A program made the position numbers and the translations under genes. Source: Bacillota bacterium (GTDB lineage Bacteria > Bacillota_I > Bacilli_A > RF39 > UBA660). Taken from it: a stretch of 61,909 nt of DNA. Position 1 is the stretch's first letter; the number at the start of each line of letters is the position of its first letter. The DNA lies in NCBI GenBank assembly GCA_015059195.1, contig SVAW01000005.1, forward strand, positions 1-61,909, given 5' to 3'. Positions 1-8,701 of the stretch are shown piece after piece. The notes under the pieces are model-generated. The model made no database searches and was not told where the DNA came from. It saw nothing but the letters and a program-made list of their open reading frames with translations.

Positions 1-78
1 TGTATCTAAAAGGTTTTTTTTATTGCTTTATTGTAAGGCTAAAATTCCTACTTTTCCCTTTATTTATCGGCATTTACA

Positions 79-189
79 CAAAAAATGAGACACCTTTCGG
101 TGCCTCTTCAGGGGGTTTTGGTTGAATACTTCTATGTTACGTAATATAAAAGTATCCAGAGCGTAAAATAATTTAGTTATCTTACGCTA
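79..189 (-). ncRNA. candidate small RNA downstream of recG
   Basis: A complete small transcription unit lies after recG on the minus strand. Its promoter is TTGACT (223-218), 17 bp, TATAAT (200-195), which places the start near 188. The predicted RNA of about 110 nt has a 7-bp stem (AGCGTAA at 188-182 with its complement at 166-160) and a perfect 12-bp stem (157-146 with 135-124). An unpaired C-rich stretch containing CCCCC (115-111) follows, then an intrinsic terminator (GAGGCACC, GAAA loop, GGTGTCTC, then T6). No ORF is visible. An exposed C-rich segment between hairpins is typical of Gram-positive small RNAs that pair with Shine-Dalgarno sequences; that role is inference. The terminator may also serve recG. 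Confidence 0.6.
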
Positions 190-194
190 GTTTA

Positions 195-223
195 ATTATA
201 ACTATTGATTTAATAAAAGTCAA
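195..223 (-). promoter_or_regulatory. promoter of the candidate small RNA
   Basis: TTGACT at 223-218 and a perfect TATAAT at 200-195 are separated by 17 bp on the minus strand, directly after the recG stop codon. It has no coding gene downstream. Confidence 0.65.
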
Positions 224-227
224 TAGA

Positions 228-2204
228 TTAATCTAAATTACATATCCTATTTACAAGTTCTGTTAAGTATTTATTTTCTAAATATTGTTTATTAATTAAA
301 CATTCGTAACTATCATCTTTTGCCATAAGTAGCATCTTATAATCATTTTTTAAATTAGCTAGTTTAAATGTCATATCTCCACTTTGTCTTATTCCAAATA
401 AATCCCCACTACCACGTAATTTAAAATCTTCTTCACTGATTTTAAAGCCATCAGTAGTTTCTAATAATACATTTAATCTTTCTTTTTCATGATTACTAAT
501 TAATACACAATAAGATTGTAAATTATTTCTACCTACTCTTCCTCTTAATTGGTGAAGTTGTGATAATCCAAATCTAAATGCATCAAATATAACCATAGTT
601 GTCGCATTAGGTACATCTATTCCTACTTCAATAACTGTGGTACTTATTAGTATCTGAATATCATTATTTTTAAATTTATTCATTACTTCATCTTTTTCTG
701 ATTTGTTCATCTTTCCATGAAGTACACCAATATTATAAAGTTTACCAAAAGCTTTATTCATTTGTTCTTCTAATTTGTTTACATTAGTTAAATCAATTTT
801 ATCACTATCTTCAATAAGAGGTGCGATAACATATACCTGATGATTTAATTTTAATTCATGATACATTAAAGTAAGTACTTCTTTTATTTCACTTTCCTTT
901 TTTAAATATGTTATTACTTCTTTTCTACCACGAGGCATTGTTTTAATATTGGATATATCCATATCCCCATAAATGGTTAAAGCATAAGTCCTAGGTATTG
1001 GAGTTGCACTCATATAAAGCACATCAGCAAGAGATCCTTTGTTTTTTAAATTAGATCGTTGATTAACTCCAAAGCGATGTTGTTCATCAGTAATTACTAA
1101 TCCTAAATTTTTATATTCAACATCTTCAGTAATTAAAGCATGAGTTCCTATTACAACATCTATTTCACCATTTTTTAAACGTTTATATATATCTTTTTTA
1201 TCTTTAGATGTAGTTTTTCCTGTAAGTATTTCTACACTAATATTATAGTTATTAAATAGTTTAATAAAGCTGTTATAGTGTTGATGGGCAAGTATTTCTG
1301 TTGGGACCATTAAAGCACTTTGATAGCCACTAAAATGATTAATTAGTATCGCTAAAAAAGCAATAATAGTTTTTCCACTACCAACATCCCCTTGAAGTAA
1401 TCTATTCATGCGTTTGTGAGAATTTAAATCGTCATATATTTCTTTAATACTATTTAATTGATCACTAGTTAAAGTAAAAGGTAATGATTTTATCGCTTCT
1501 TCTACTTGTTTAAAATCTACATTTCTTTCTAATCCTAAATTATTTTTATTATTCAATTTTAATATGTTCATTTTGAACATATACAAAAATAATTCTTCAT
1601 ACTTTAAATAATTAATCGCACTTTTTAAATTAGTCGCATGATTTGGATTTTGAATATTGATTATACTATCTCTTTTTTCTAAGAAATTATATTTTTCTTT
1701 TAAGTATTCTGGCATATATTCATTATATGAAAAATTAGTTTGTAAAGCATTTAAAATAAACTTATTTAATTCTCTACTGCTAATTCCATTTACAGTGTGA
1801 TAAATTGGTTCATATCTAGGAATATTAGGAAGACTACCAAATCTAATATCTGAAGCAACTAATGTATTTTTTTCTTTATCATATTTTCCTATAACAGTAA
1901 TCATGGTATTAGGTTTTAAATTGTTTTTTAAAAATATTCGATTAAAAATAACTACTTTACAAAGAATACTACCAGTATTAAAATTAAACATTAATCTATT
2001 CATTTTTTTATTAAAAAAGCTAACTTGTGGGATAGATTCAATCACTCCATCAATAGTTACTTTTTCTTCATTTAAATCAGTTCTTTTAATAACATCATAA
2101 TGAAAAGGATAATATTCTACTAAATCTTCTATAGTATTTATTTGTAATTTATTTAATAAGCCCAATGTCTTAGGGCCTATTCCTTTTATCTCATTTAATT
2201 CCAT
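228..2204 (-). CDS. recG: ATP-dependent DNA helicase RecG
   Basis: RecG reverses stalled replication forks and processes branched recombination intermediates. The 658-residue protein has the N-terminal wedge/OB region, then superfamily 2 helicase motifs: Walker A GDVGSGKT near residue 273, the RecG-type Walker B DEQHRFG near 376, SATPIPRT near 402 and QLRGRVGR near 553, followed by the C-terminal TRG region. It is slightly shorter than the usual ~680 residues but all motifs are intact. The start is preceded by GGTGAT. Its promoter carries a LexA-like box identical to that of dinB, which suggests damage control. Confidence 0.96.
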   Translation of the reverse strand: MELNEIKGIGPKTLGLLNKLQINTIEDLVEYYPFHYDVIKRTDLNEEKVTIDGVIESIPQVSFFNKKMNRLMFNFNTGSILCKVVIFNRIFLKNNLKPNTMITVIGKYDKEKNTLVASDIRFGSLPNIPRYEPIYHTVNGISSRELNKFILNALQTNFSYNEYMPEYLKEKYNFLEKRDSIINIQNPNHATNLKSAINYLKYEELFLYMFKMNILKLNNKNNLGLERNVDFKQVEEAIKSLPFTLTSDQLNSIKEIYDDLNSHKRMNRLLQGDVGSGKTIIAFLAILINHFSGYQSALMVPTEILAHQHYNSFIKLFNNYNISVEILTGKTTSKDKKDIYKRLKNGEIDVVIGTHALITEDVEYKNLGLVITDEQHRFGVNQRSNLKNKGSLADVLYMSATPIPRTYALTIYGDMDISNIKTMPRGRKEVITYLKKESEIKEVLTLMYHELKLNHQVYVIAPLIEDSDKIDLTNVNKLEEQMNKAFGKLYNIGVLHGKMNKSEKDEVMNKFKNNDIQILISTTVIEVGIDVPNATTMVIFDAFRFGLSQLHQLRGRVGRNNLQSYCVLISNHEKERLNVLLETTDGFKISEEDFKLRGSGDLFGIRQSGDMTFKLANLKNDYKMLLMAKDDSYECLINKQYLENKYLTELVNRICNLD

Positions 2205-2221
2205 ATGATCACCATAATTAC

Positions 2222-2250
2222 ATTATACACAATACATTTGTTCGTGTCAA
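2222..2250 (-). promoter_or_regulatory. recG promoter with LexA-like box
   Basis: TTGACA (2250-2245), a 17-bp spacer and TATAAT (2227-2222) form a consensus promoter. The 14-mer CGAACAAATGTATT (2244-2231) fills most of the spacer. It resembles the Firmicute SOS operator (CGAAC-N4-GTTCG) with an imperfect right half. The same 14-mer lies in the dinB promoter spacer. Confidence 0.7.
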
Positions 2251-2282
2251 TTCTACTACTTTAACTTTTTGGCTTAAAAACC

Positions 2283-2420
2283 TTGACAAAATCAACTTTT
2301 TCGATTAGTATATACAGTACCAATTCGAGAAATCAGGCGAATTGGCGCTAGTATCACACTAGCCAACCCCTTTTTATTCTTTTATTGGAACGGTTCTCAG
2401 GGGGACCGTTCTATTTTTGT
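2283..2420 (+). ncRNA. candidate orphan structured RNA
   Basis: On the plus strand, TTGACA (2283-2288) and TAGTAT (2306-2311) with a 17-bp spacer precede a short structured unit. It has an 8-bp perfect hairpin (CCAATTCG 2320-2327 with CGAATTGG 2338-2345) and a second stem (GCTAGT 2347-2352 with ACTAGC 2358-2363). That second stem can be extended by TTGG/CCAA only by taking bases from the first. A terminator follows (GAACGGT 2388-2394, ACCGTTC 2405-2411, then TATTTTTGT). The mutually exclusive stems resemble a switch, but the next gene appears to have its own promoter. I do not recognise the family. Confidence 0.5.
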
Positions 2421-2469
2421 ATAATTATGTAAAATATAATGTTTTGCAAATAATATGGCCAAAAATTAT

Positions 2470-2515
2470 GCTATACTGTTCATAGCAGTACAAAATAAAA
2501 CATAAAGGAGTTAAA
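2470..2515 (+). promoter_or_regulatory. extended -10 promoter and RBS of the NERD gene
   Basis: TG-C-TATACT (2469-2477) is an extended -10 element without a clear -35. AAAGGAG follows about 6 bp before the ATG at 2517. Confidence 0.4.
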
Positions 2516-2516
2516 G

Positions 2517-3062
2517 ATGAACGAACAAGAATTTAAAGGTCTTCTCGGTGAAAGTTTAACAGAGTTATTGATTAACAATCAAATTGACATTTATAAAAAA
2601 GTGATTCGTGATATTAGAATACCAACAGAAAACGGAAACACTACCCAAATTGACAATATTCTGATTACTACAAAAGGAATATTTGTGATTGAAAACAAAA
2701 ACTGGAATGCAATCGTGAAAAATGATCCAAATGGTAATTGGTATGAAATAGCTGGTGGCAAAAGAATTGACTTAAACCAAAACCCAATTCAACAAAATAA
2801 ATACCACATTGATAATCTTAAAAAAGTATTGGGAAAAGAAAATGATAACTTATTCTTTTCAATAATTGTATTAGGTTACAATGCTACAAAAGACTTAGAT
2901 ATTGATGAAGAAAAAGAAAACGTTAAAATCATACATATCTATAAAATCACTAATACAATTATAAATGTTTTGTTAAGCACAGATGAAATTCTTCTTTCAC
3001 ACGAAGAAATAGACCAAATATATTTAAAACTTAAGCAATATGATTTAGTTCAAACGCAATAA
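2517..3062 (+). CDS. NERD domain protein
   Basis: This 181-residue protein is essentially a lone NERD (nuclease-related) domain. It opens with GLLGESLTELL, which matches the conserved GExGE-like helix. QIDNILI near residue 43 and GIFVIENKNW near 56 supply the Asp and Glu-x-Lys arrangement of restriction-endonuclease-like folds. No helicase or kinase partner is fused or adjacent. NERD proteins are thought to act on nucleic acids, but the substrate here is unknown. The gene runs against its neighbours, with an orphan RNA upstream and a shared bidirectional terminator downstream, so it is probably monocistronic. Confidence 0.8.
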   Translation: MNEQEFKGLLGESLTELLINNQIDIYKKVIRDIRIPTENGNTTQIDNILITTKGIFVIENKNWNAIVKNDPNGNWYEIAGGKRIDLNQNPIQQNKYHIDNLKKVLGKENDNLFFSIIVLGYNATKDLDIDEEKENVKIIHIYKITNTIINVLLSTDEILLSHEEIDQIYLKLKQYDLVQTQ

Positions 3063-3096
3063 AAAAGAAGCTACTCAGCTTCTTTTTTATTTTCTA
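3061..3096. terminator. bidirectional terminator between the NERD gene and nifJ
   Basis: AAGAAGCT and AGCTTCTT pair around a 4-nt loop with A and T runs on both sides. On the minus strand the hairpin overlaps the last nifJ codons. Confidence 0.85.
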
Positions 3097-6000
3097 AAGA
3101 TTTATAGTATTCAAATCTCTTAATCGCATTTTCTTTATTTTGTTTTAATAATTCTTCTGCTTGTTCTGGATTAATTTTCTTAAGCATTGAATATCTAGTT
3201 TGTCTATTTAAAAATTCTTCATATAGATCGAAATCAACATTCTTACTATCTAAATAGAATTTTTCTTCACTAGGATTATAATGGAATGTTGGTGCATAAC
3301 CACAGTCTGTAGCAAGTTTAGACATATCTAAGCTATTAGTCATTCCACCTTCTATACCATGTGATATACAAGGACAGTATGCGATAACTATAGATGGTCC
3401 ATCGTGAAGTGCTGCTTCTCTTAAAGCCTTAATTACTTGCATCATATTAGAACCCATTGAAACAGTTGCTACATAAACATGTGGGTAAGCTAGAGCCATA
3501 CGAGCTAAATCTTTTTTACTATTCATTTTACCATTTGAAGCGAATGAAGCAATACTTCCCTTAGGGCTTGCTTTAGATGCTTGCCCACCAGTATTAGAAT
3601 AAATTTGAGTATCTAAAACTAAAATGTTGATATTTTCATTACTTGCTAGAACATGATCTATTCCACCATATCCAATATCATATGCCCATCCATCTCCACC
3701 AACAGCCCAAACAACCTTTTTAGGAATATAATCTTTAATACCTACTAATTCTTTTGGACAATCTTCGTAGTTTAAATTCTCATATACTTCTTTAGTTACT
3801 TCATAATCACTTGGATTTTCTAAAAATCTATTAAACAATTCTTTATTTGAATTATCCAGGTTTTCATTCATAATGCGTGCTACCCTTTCACGTATTACTT
3901 TTGTTGCGTTTAATATTCCTAGCCCAAACTCTGCATTATCTTCAAATAATGAATTAGCCCACGGAACTGTATAAGGCATGCTTGGAGTACTTCCTCCATA
4001 AATGGAAGAACATCCTGTCGCATTCGCAATAATTAATGAATCTCCAAATAATTGAGTTAATAATTTAATATAGGCAGGTTCACCACAACCAGCACATGCA
4101 CCATGGAACATAAATTTAGGTTCTGCGAATTGAGTTCCTTTAATAGTTGTTTTTGGGACTAAACCTTTATCCTTAATATTAGAACTTAAATAATCAAATA
4201 CTTCTTGTTCCCTATTTTTAAGTTCTGTATCTAATTGTTCACTAATTAAAGCTTTTACTGTAGATTTTCCAGGGCATGTTTTAATACATAGCCCACACCC
4301 TGTACAATCTTTAATTGATATTCCCATAATAAAGTAATATTTGCCGTCAAATTTACCAATAGCTTCCTTACATCTATCCTTAATAAACTCTGGCGCATTA
4401 TTATATTCTTCTTCGCTTAGAAGATACGGTCTAATAACTCCATGAGGGCAAACTAATGAACATTGATTGCATTCAATACAATTGGTTTTTAACCAGCGTG
4501 GAACGATCTCACTAATTGCACGTTTTTCTAACTTACTAGTTCCTGATTCAAATCTACCATCTGGTAGATTTTTAAATGCTGATACAGGAAGTAAGTCTCC
4601 TTTTCTTTTACTCATATATTCAAACACACTAGAACTATTTTCAACTATGTCCTCTTCTTCAGTGATTGTTAATTGAACTTTTTCTAAGTAATTAATAGCT
4701 TCATCTATTGCACTATAATTAGCTTCAATTACCGCATTACCTTTTTTAAAATAACGTTTATAAGCATATTCTTTCATCTTATCTTTTGCGAAATTATAAT
4801 CTAACATATTAGCTAGGTACAAAATTGCGCTTTGCATAACAGTACTAATCTTATTACCAAGTCCACATTTAATTGCAAGAGAATGTGCATTAATAATATA
4901 AAAGTTAATATTATTTTCTAATATAAATTTCTTAAATTTATTTGGTAAATAATTATTTAATTCTTCACCAGTTTTAATAGTATTTAAAACAAAAGTTCCA
5001 CCATAACTTAAATTAGAATAACAATCAAAATTTTCTAAATAAGAATCTTTTGTTACCGCAATTAATTCAGGATGATCAACATAGTAAGTGGATCTAATTT
5101 TTTCATCACTAAATCTTAAATGTGTTTTAGTAATTCCTCCTGATTTTTTAGAATCATATTGAAAATAACCTTGTACATAATTATCAGTATTATCCCCAAC
5201 TAATTTAATAATTGATTTAGAAGCACTAACCATTCCGTCACTACCATAACCATATATTAAATATTCACGACTGTTATTAGTTTTAAATAAAGCTTCTACT
5301 TCTAAACTAGTATGAGTTACATCATCATTAATTCCAATGGTAAAATTATTTATTGGATTATCTAACATATCATATACTGCTTTTATTTGAGCAGGATCAG
5401 TATTCTTACTAGAAAGACCGTATCTTCCACCCACAATAGTTATGTCTTTTTCTTTTAAAGCTGCAACCACATCTAAGTATAATGGTTCTCCAACACTTCC
5501 ATGTTCTTTAGTACGATCTAATACAGCAATACTCTTTACACTTTCTGGTAAAACATTTAACAAATGTTTTACACTAAATGGTCTATATAAATGAACCTCT
5601 ATTAACCCAACTTCATACTTGTTTTTAATTAATACATCAATAGTTTCTTTAATAGTTTCACAAACAGACCCCATCGCAATAATAACTTTTTTAGGGTTTG
5701 ATACTCCATAATAATTAAATGGTTTATAATTAGTTTCCATTATACTATTAATGTTTTCCATATAACCATTAACAACATCAGGAACCTTATTATAATATTC
5801 ATTTCTAACTTCAGTAGCCTGAAAATAAATATCATCATTTTGGGCAGTACCTGATGTAAATACGCTACTACTATTCATACTACGACTTCTAAATTCACTT
5901 ACCATATCATAGTTTACTAAGTCTTTAATATCTTCTTTCTCTAAAACTTCAATTTTTTGAAGCTCATGACTTGTTCTAAATCCATCAAAAAAATGCATAA

Positions 6001-6496
6001 AAGGAATTTTTGAATCAATAGTTGAAAGATGTGACACTAAAGATAAATTAAATGCATCTTGAACTGAGGATGATGCTAACATAGCAAATCCTGTTTGACG
6101 AGCTGCATACACATCTTGATGATCCCCCATAATACTTAAAGCATGAGTAGCAAGGCTTCTTGCGGCCACATGAATAACACAAGGAAGCATTTCTCCTGCA
6201 ATTTTATACATATTAGGTATCATTAATAATAATCCTTGACTAGAGGTATATGTACTAGTTAAACATCCTGCTTTTAATGAGCCATGAACTAATCCCGCTG
6301 CCCCAGCCTCACTCTGCATCTCAATTACTTTAACTCTATCTCCAAATAAATTTACCTCACCCTTATTACTCCACTCATCAATGTGTTCTGCCATTGGACT
6401 AGATGGAGTAATTGGATAAATTCCTGCAACTTCAGTAAACATATATGAAGCACGTGCTGCAGCTTCATTACCATCCATTGTTAATATTTTTTTCAT
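3071..6496 (-). CDS. nifJ: pyruvate:ferredoxin (flavodoxin) oxidoreductase
   Basis: This single-chain enzyme decarboxylates pyruvate to acetyl-CoA and passes electrons to ferredoxin or flavodoxin, a core step of anaerobic metabolism in the cytoplasm. The 1141 residues contain the N-terminal PITPSSPM region, two 4Fe-4S motifs (CIECNQCSLVCP near 675 and CTGCGLCIKTCP near 735) and further cluster cysteines in GACAGCGEP near 800. The thiamine-diphosphate site is GDGWAYDIGYGG near 935 with SNTGGQ after it. Length fits the family (about 1170). RBS GGTGAT precedes the ATG, and a TGTGATATAAT extended -10 lies just upstream. Confidence 0.97.
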   Translation of the reverse strand: MKKILTMDGNEAAARASYMFTEVAGIYPITPSSPMAEHIDEWSNKGEVNLFGDRVKVIEMQSEAGAAGLVHGSLKAGCLTSTYTSSQGLLLMIPNMYKIAGEMLPCVIHVAARSLATHALSIMGDHQDVYAARQTGFAMLASSSVQDAFNLSLVSHLSTIDSKIPFMHFFDGFRTSHELQKIEVLEKEDIKDLVNYDMVSEFRSRSMNSSSVFTSGTAQNDDIYFQATEVRNEYYNKVPDVVNGYMENINSIMETNYKPFNYYGVSNPKKVIIAMGSVCETIKETIDVLIKNKYEVGLIEVHLYRPFSVKHLLNVLPESVKSIAVLDRTKEHGSVGEPLYLDVVAALKEKDITIVGGRYGLSSKNTDPAQIKAVYDMLDNPINNFTIGINDDVTHTSLEVEALFKTNNSREYLIYGYGSDGMVSASKSIIKLVGDNTDNYVQGYFQYDSKKSGGITKTHLRFSDEKIRSTYYVDHPELIAVTKDSYLENFDCYSNLSYGGTFVLNTIKTGEELNNYLPNKFKKFILENNINFYIINAHSLAIKCGLGNKISTVMQSAILYLANMLDYNFAKDKMKEYAYKRYFKKGNAVIEANYSAIDEAINYLEKVQLTITEEEDIVENSSSVFEYMSKRKGDLLPVSAFKNLPDGRFESGTSKLEKRAISEIVPRWLKTNCIECNQCSLVCPHGVIRPYLLSEEEYNNAPEFIKDRCKEAIGKFDGKYYFIMGISIKDCTGCGLCIKTCPGKSTVKALISEQLDTELKNREQEVFDYLSSNIKDKGLVPKTTIKGTQFAEPKFMFHGACAGCGEPAYIKLLTQLFGDSLIIANATGCSSIYGGSTPSMPYTVPWANSLFEDNAEFGLGILNATKVIRERVARIMNENLDNSNKELFNRFLENPSDYEVTKEVYENLNYEDCPKELVGIKDYIPKKVVWAVGGDGWAYDIGYGGIDHVLASNENINILVLDTQIYSNTGGQASKASPKGSIASFASNGKMNSKKDLARMALAYPHVYVATVSMGSNMMQVIKALREAALHDGPSIVIAYCPCISHGIEGGMTNSLDMSKLATDCGYAPTFHYNPSEEKFYLDSKNVDFDLYEEFLNRQTRYSMLKKINPEQAEELLKQNKENAIKRFEYYKSLENKKEAE

Positions 6497-6526
6497 ACTA
6501 TCACCACATTAATTATATCACAGTAA

Positions 6527-6556
6527 TAAAAAAAATAATCATATTAAATGATTATT
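6527..6556 (-). terminator. terminator of the infC-rpmI-rplT operon
   Basis: AATAATCAT and ATGATTATT pair around a 5-nt loop and run into eight T on the minus strand, just after the rplT stop. Confidence 0.85.
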
Positions 6557-7112
6557 TTAAAGCGTCGATTAATTCAGCTTTTTTCATTGTAGAATATCCT
6601 TCTACACCTTTTTCTTTAGCCATAGATTTTAATTCTGCTACTGTTAATTTAGAAATATCTTTTGCTTCTTCTTTAACTGTTTCATCTTTTGTAGTTTCTT
6701 TCTTAGCAGTTGCTTTAGCTTCTACTTTAACTTCTTTTTCTACAAAGTTTGTTTTTCCATTTAATGCATCATTAGCAATTGCTACTAAATCACTGAATGC
6801 TTTAGGATTATCAATAGCTAATTCTGATAACATTTTACGGTTAATAACAACTTCTGCTTTCTTAAGACCATTCATGAATTTAGAATAACTAATATTATTC
6901 ATACGGCAAGCAGCGTTGATTCTTGTAATCCATAATTTTCTGAAATCTCTTTTGTTTTGTCTTCTATCTCTATATGCATATTTTCCTGAATGCATAACTT
7001 GTTCTTTAGCAGTTTTGTATAATCTATGTTTACTTCCAAAATATCCCTTTGCTTCGTCTAATACTTTTTTACGACGAGCACGATGAATTGTTCCACCTTT
7101 AACTCTTGTCAT
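6552..7112 (-). CDS. rplT: 50S ribosomal protein L20 with C-terminal extension
   Basis: L20 binds 23S rRNA early in large-subunit assembly and, in Firmicutes, represses its own operon through the leader RNA. Residues 1 to about 115 are a normal L20 ([18 protein letters not shown], the [15 protein letters not shown] block). About 70 more residues follow, which the usual ~118-residue protein lacks. They form a charged Lys/Glu linker and then a compact helix-turn-helix-like motif ([18 protein letters not shown]) resembling SAP/Rho-N type modules. It is the last gene of the infC-rpmI-rplT operon, 18 bp after rpmI. Confidence 0.96.
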   Translation of the reverse strand: MTRVKGGTIHRARRKKVLDEAKGYFGSKHRLYKTAKEQVMHSGKYAYRDRRQNKRDFRKLWITRINAACRMNNISYSKFMNGLKKAEVVINRKMLSELAIDNPKAFSDLVAIANDALNGKTNFVEKEVKVEAKATAKKETTKDETVKEEAKDISKLTVAELKSMAKEKGVEGYSTMKKAELIDALK

Positions 7113-7130
7113 GTTTATTTCCTCCTATAA

Positions 7131-7316
7131 TTAAATAATATCTTTTAATCTGTTCATATCTGCTTTACTCATTGAAGAAGCACTTCTTCCACATCTGTTT
7201 GAAGCAGCGTTTTTCTTTCCAGTATTATGTCTAGTTCCTGGATGACCTATTTTAACATCATTTTTTCTTTTGCTAATAACTTTAGCAGTTCCTTTATGTG
7301 TCTTTTGTTTTGGCAT
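7131..7316 (-). CDS. rpmI: 50S ribosomal protein L35
   Basis: L35 is a small basic large-subunit protein. The 61 residues start MPKQKTHKGTAKVISKR and keep the RHNTGKK core. The family is usually 64-66 residues, so this one is slightly short at the C-terminus. It lies between infC and rplT in the classic order, with RBS AGGAGG directly upstream. Confidence 0.95.
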   Translation of the reverse strand: MPKQKTHKGTAKVISKRKNDVKIGHPGTRHNTGKKNAASNRCGRSASSMSKADMNRLKDII

Positions 7317-7327
7317 ATTATTTCCTC

Positions 7328-7858
7328 CTATTTATCTTTCTTTGGCATTAGTAGCATATTCATGAAACGTCCTTCAATCTTAGGTTCTTGTTCCACATCT
7401 GCAATTTTGTTTACAGCATCAGCAAATCGAAGTAATACATCTTTACCTAATTCTGGATGAGCCATTTCTCTACCTTTAAAACGAATACTTACTTTAATCT
7501 TGTGTCCTTTTTCTAAATATTTACTAGCATTATTAACACGAGTATTAAAGTCATGTACATCTATTGTTACTGATAGACGATACTCTTTAACATCTAAATT
7601 AGCTTCTCTTTGTTTCTTCATGTTTTCTTTTTGTTTTTTCTTACTTTCGTATTTATACTTGTTGTAATCCATGATTTTACAAACTTGTGGAGTTACATTC
7701 ATATTGATTAATACTAAATCAAATCCTGCATAACTCGCCAAAGTTAATGCATCCTTTATTGGTTTAACTCCTAATTGTTCCCCATTTGGCCCAATTACCA
7801 TTACTTCTTTCGCACGTATTTGTTCATTAATAAACAAATCTCTTTCTTTACTTGCTAT
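7328..7858 (-). CDS. infC: translation initiation factor IF-3, probable AUA start
   Basis: IF-3 prevents premature subunit joining and checks start codons in the 30S complex. The protein has the IF-3 N domain (RDLFINEQIRAKEV), the basic linker (KYKYESKKKQKENMKKQR) and the C domain (VSIRFKGREMAHPELG). No ATG sits at a sensible place. The in-frame ATG at 7873 overlaps the Shine-Dalgarno GGAGG (7871-7867), and an earlier one lies inside the leader terminator. ATA at 7858-7856 is 8 nt from GGAGG and gives 176 residues, the normal length. IF-3 genes typically use rare starts such as AUU for autoregulation; AUA is inferred from position. Confidence 0.93.
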   Translation of the reverse strand: MASKERDLFINEQIRAKEVMVIGPNGEQLGVKPIKDALTLASYAGFDLVLINMNVTPQVCKIMDYNKYKYESKKKQKENMKKQREANLDVKEYRLSVTIDVHDFNTRVNNASKYLEKGHKIKVSIRFKGREMAHPELGKDVLLRFADAVNKIADVEQEPKIEGRFMNMLLMPKKDK

Positions 7859-7873
7859 AAATAACACCTCCAT

Positions 7874-8002
7874 AAAAAAGTGAATACGCACAGTATCCAC
7901 TTTAATCCCAATATTTATACATTATAAATTATTTGGCATTAAACCCACGTTTAATAGAACATCGGGTGAGGTGTGAATACCTGCTTTCCTTTTTTCATCT
8001 CT
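7874..8002 (-). promoter_or_regulatory. L20 leader (autoregulatory leader of infC-rpmI-rplT)
   Basis: The leader runs from the TATAAT at 8011 to the infC RBS. It contains the L20-leader-like block GGTATTCACACCTCACCCGA followed by a stem ending in ACGTGGGT. An intrinsic terminator follows (GTGGATAC 7900-7893 with GTATTCAC 7887-7880, then T6 at 7879-7874). In low-GC Gram-positives, L20 binding to this leader causes premature termination. Confidence 0.8.
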
Positions 8003-8005
8003 TTA

Positions 8006-8034
8006 ATTATACATATAATATTATTCTTTGTCAA
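8006..8034 (-). promoter_or_regulatory. infC operon promoter
   Basis: Perfect TTGACA (8034-8029), 17-bp spacer, perfect TATAAT (8011-8006). Confidence 0.85.
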
Positions 8035-8041
8035 GCTTTAT

Positions 8042-8653
8042 TTATTTACAAAATCTGATACCAAATTTTTTTGCTGGTCGAGCTTCACCTTGTTCGCTTC
8101 TATAATAATCTTGACCATTAATTTTTATACAAGATCCATCATAACCTATTGTAAAATCTGCAATCTCTTCCACATTTAATTGAATACCCAAATATCTAGA
8201 TATTCTACTAATTTTATAATCAAGCATTATACCTTCTTTGGTAGCGTATGCAGTTCCATTATACAAATTATTTTCTAATAATTCCATAGCAACTAATTGT
8301 TTAAAATAAGCTTGAAAATTAGTAGCCTCTTCTCCAGTTAATTTAATTGCTTTTGTAACTATCTCTGAAACTTCTCTTTTAATGAACTCTAATACAGCCT
8401 TATCAGCATCACTAAGTCTATCATATCTAAAGGCTAAAGAAGCTAATCTTTCTCTTTCTGTAAGTCCAATAGTTCCGCCTACTGTTCCATGAGCAGTTAA
8501 TCTTGATGCAAAAAAACCATAGTAATCAATAAATGCTTGTAATTGTTCCTCATTCCCGTTTAAACGGCAATCTGCTTTTGAAATTACTTTCCTTTCTGAT
8601 TTTAAAACGTTATCTTCTAATTTTAAATTGTGAAATACATTTGATTCTGACAT
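8042..8653 (-). CDS. hypothetical protein, 203 aa
   Basis: I do not recognise a family. The protein is soluble, with no signal peptide or membrane segment. The middle (residues 60-140) is rich in amphipathic helix and includes LTERERLASLAFRYDRLSDA. The C-terminal ~60 residues look more beta-rich and end in a basic segment (EARPAKKFGIRF). RBS AAGAAGGG precedes the ATG. It ends only 8 bp before the infC promoter and sits 48 bp downstream of another unknown gene, with which it probably forms an operon. Confidence 0.75.
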   Translation of the reverse strand: MSESNVFHNLKLEDNVLKSERKVISKADCRLNGNEEQLQAFIDYYGFFASRLTAHGTVGGTIGLTERERLASLAFRYDRLSDADKAVLEFIKREVSEIVTKAIKLTGEEATNFQAYFKQLVAMELLENNLYNGTAYATKEGIMLDYKISRISRYLGIQLNVEEIADFTIGYDGSCIKINGQDYYRSEQGEARPAKKFGIRFCK

Positions 8654-8701
8654 ATTATTTCCCTTCTTTCTTCATTCGGTTCTGTATTCTAGCACAAAAA
8701 A

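Noticed and set aside
2517..3062. NERD protein as part of a defence island
   Set aside because: No helicase, methylase or other defence gene is next to it; neighbours are recG and nifJ.
7859..7900. ATG starts of infC upstream of 7858
   Set aside because: One ATG is inside the L20-leader terminator and the other overlaps the Shine-Dalgarno, so neither has a usable RBS.
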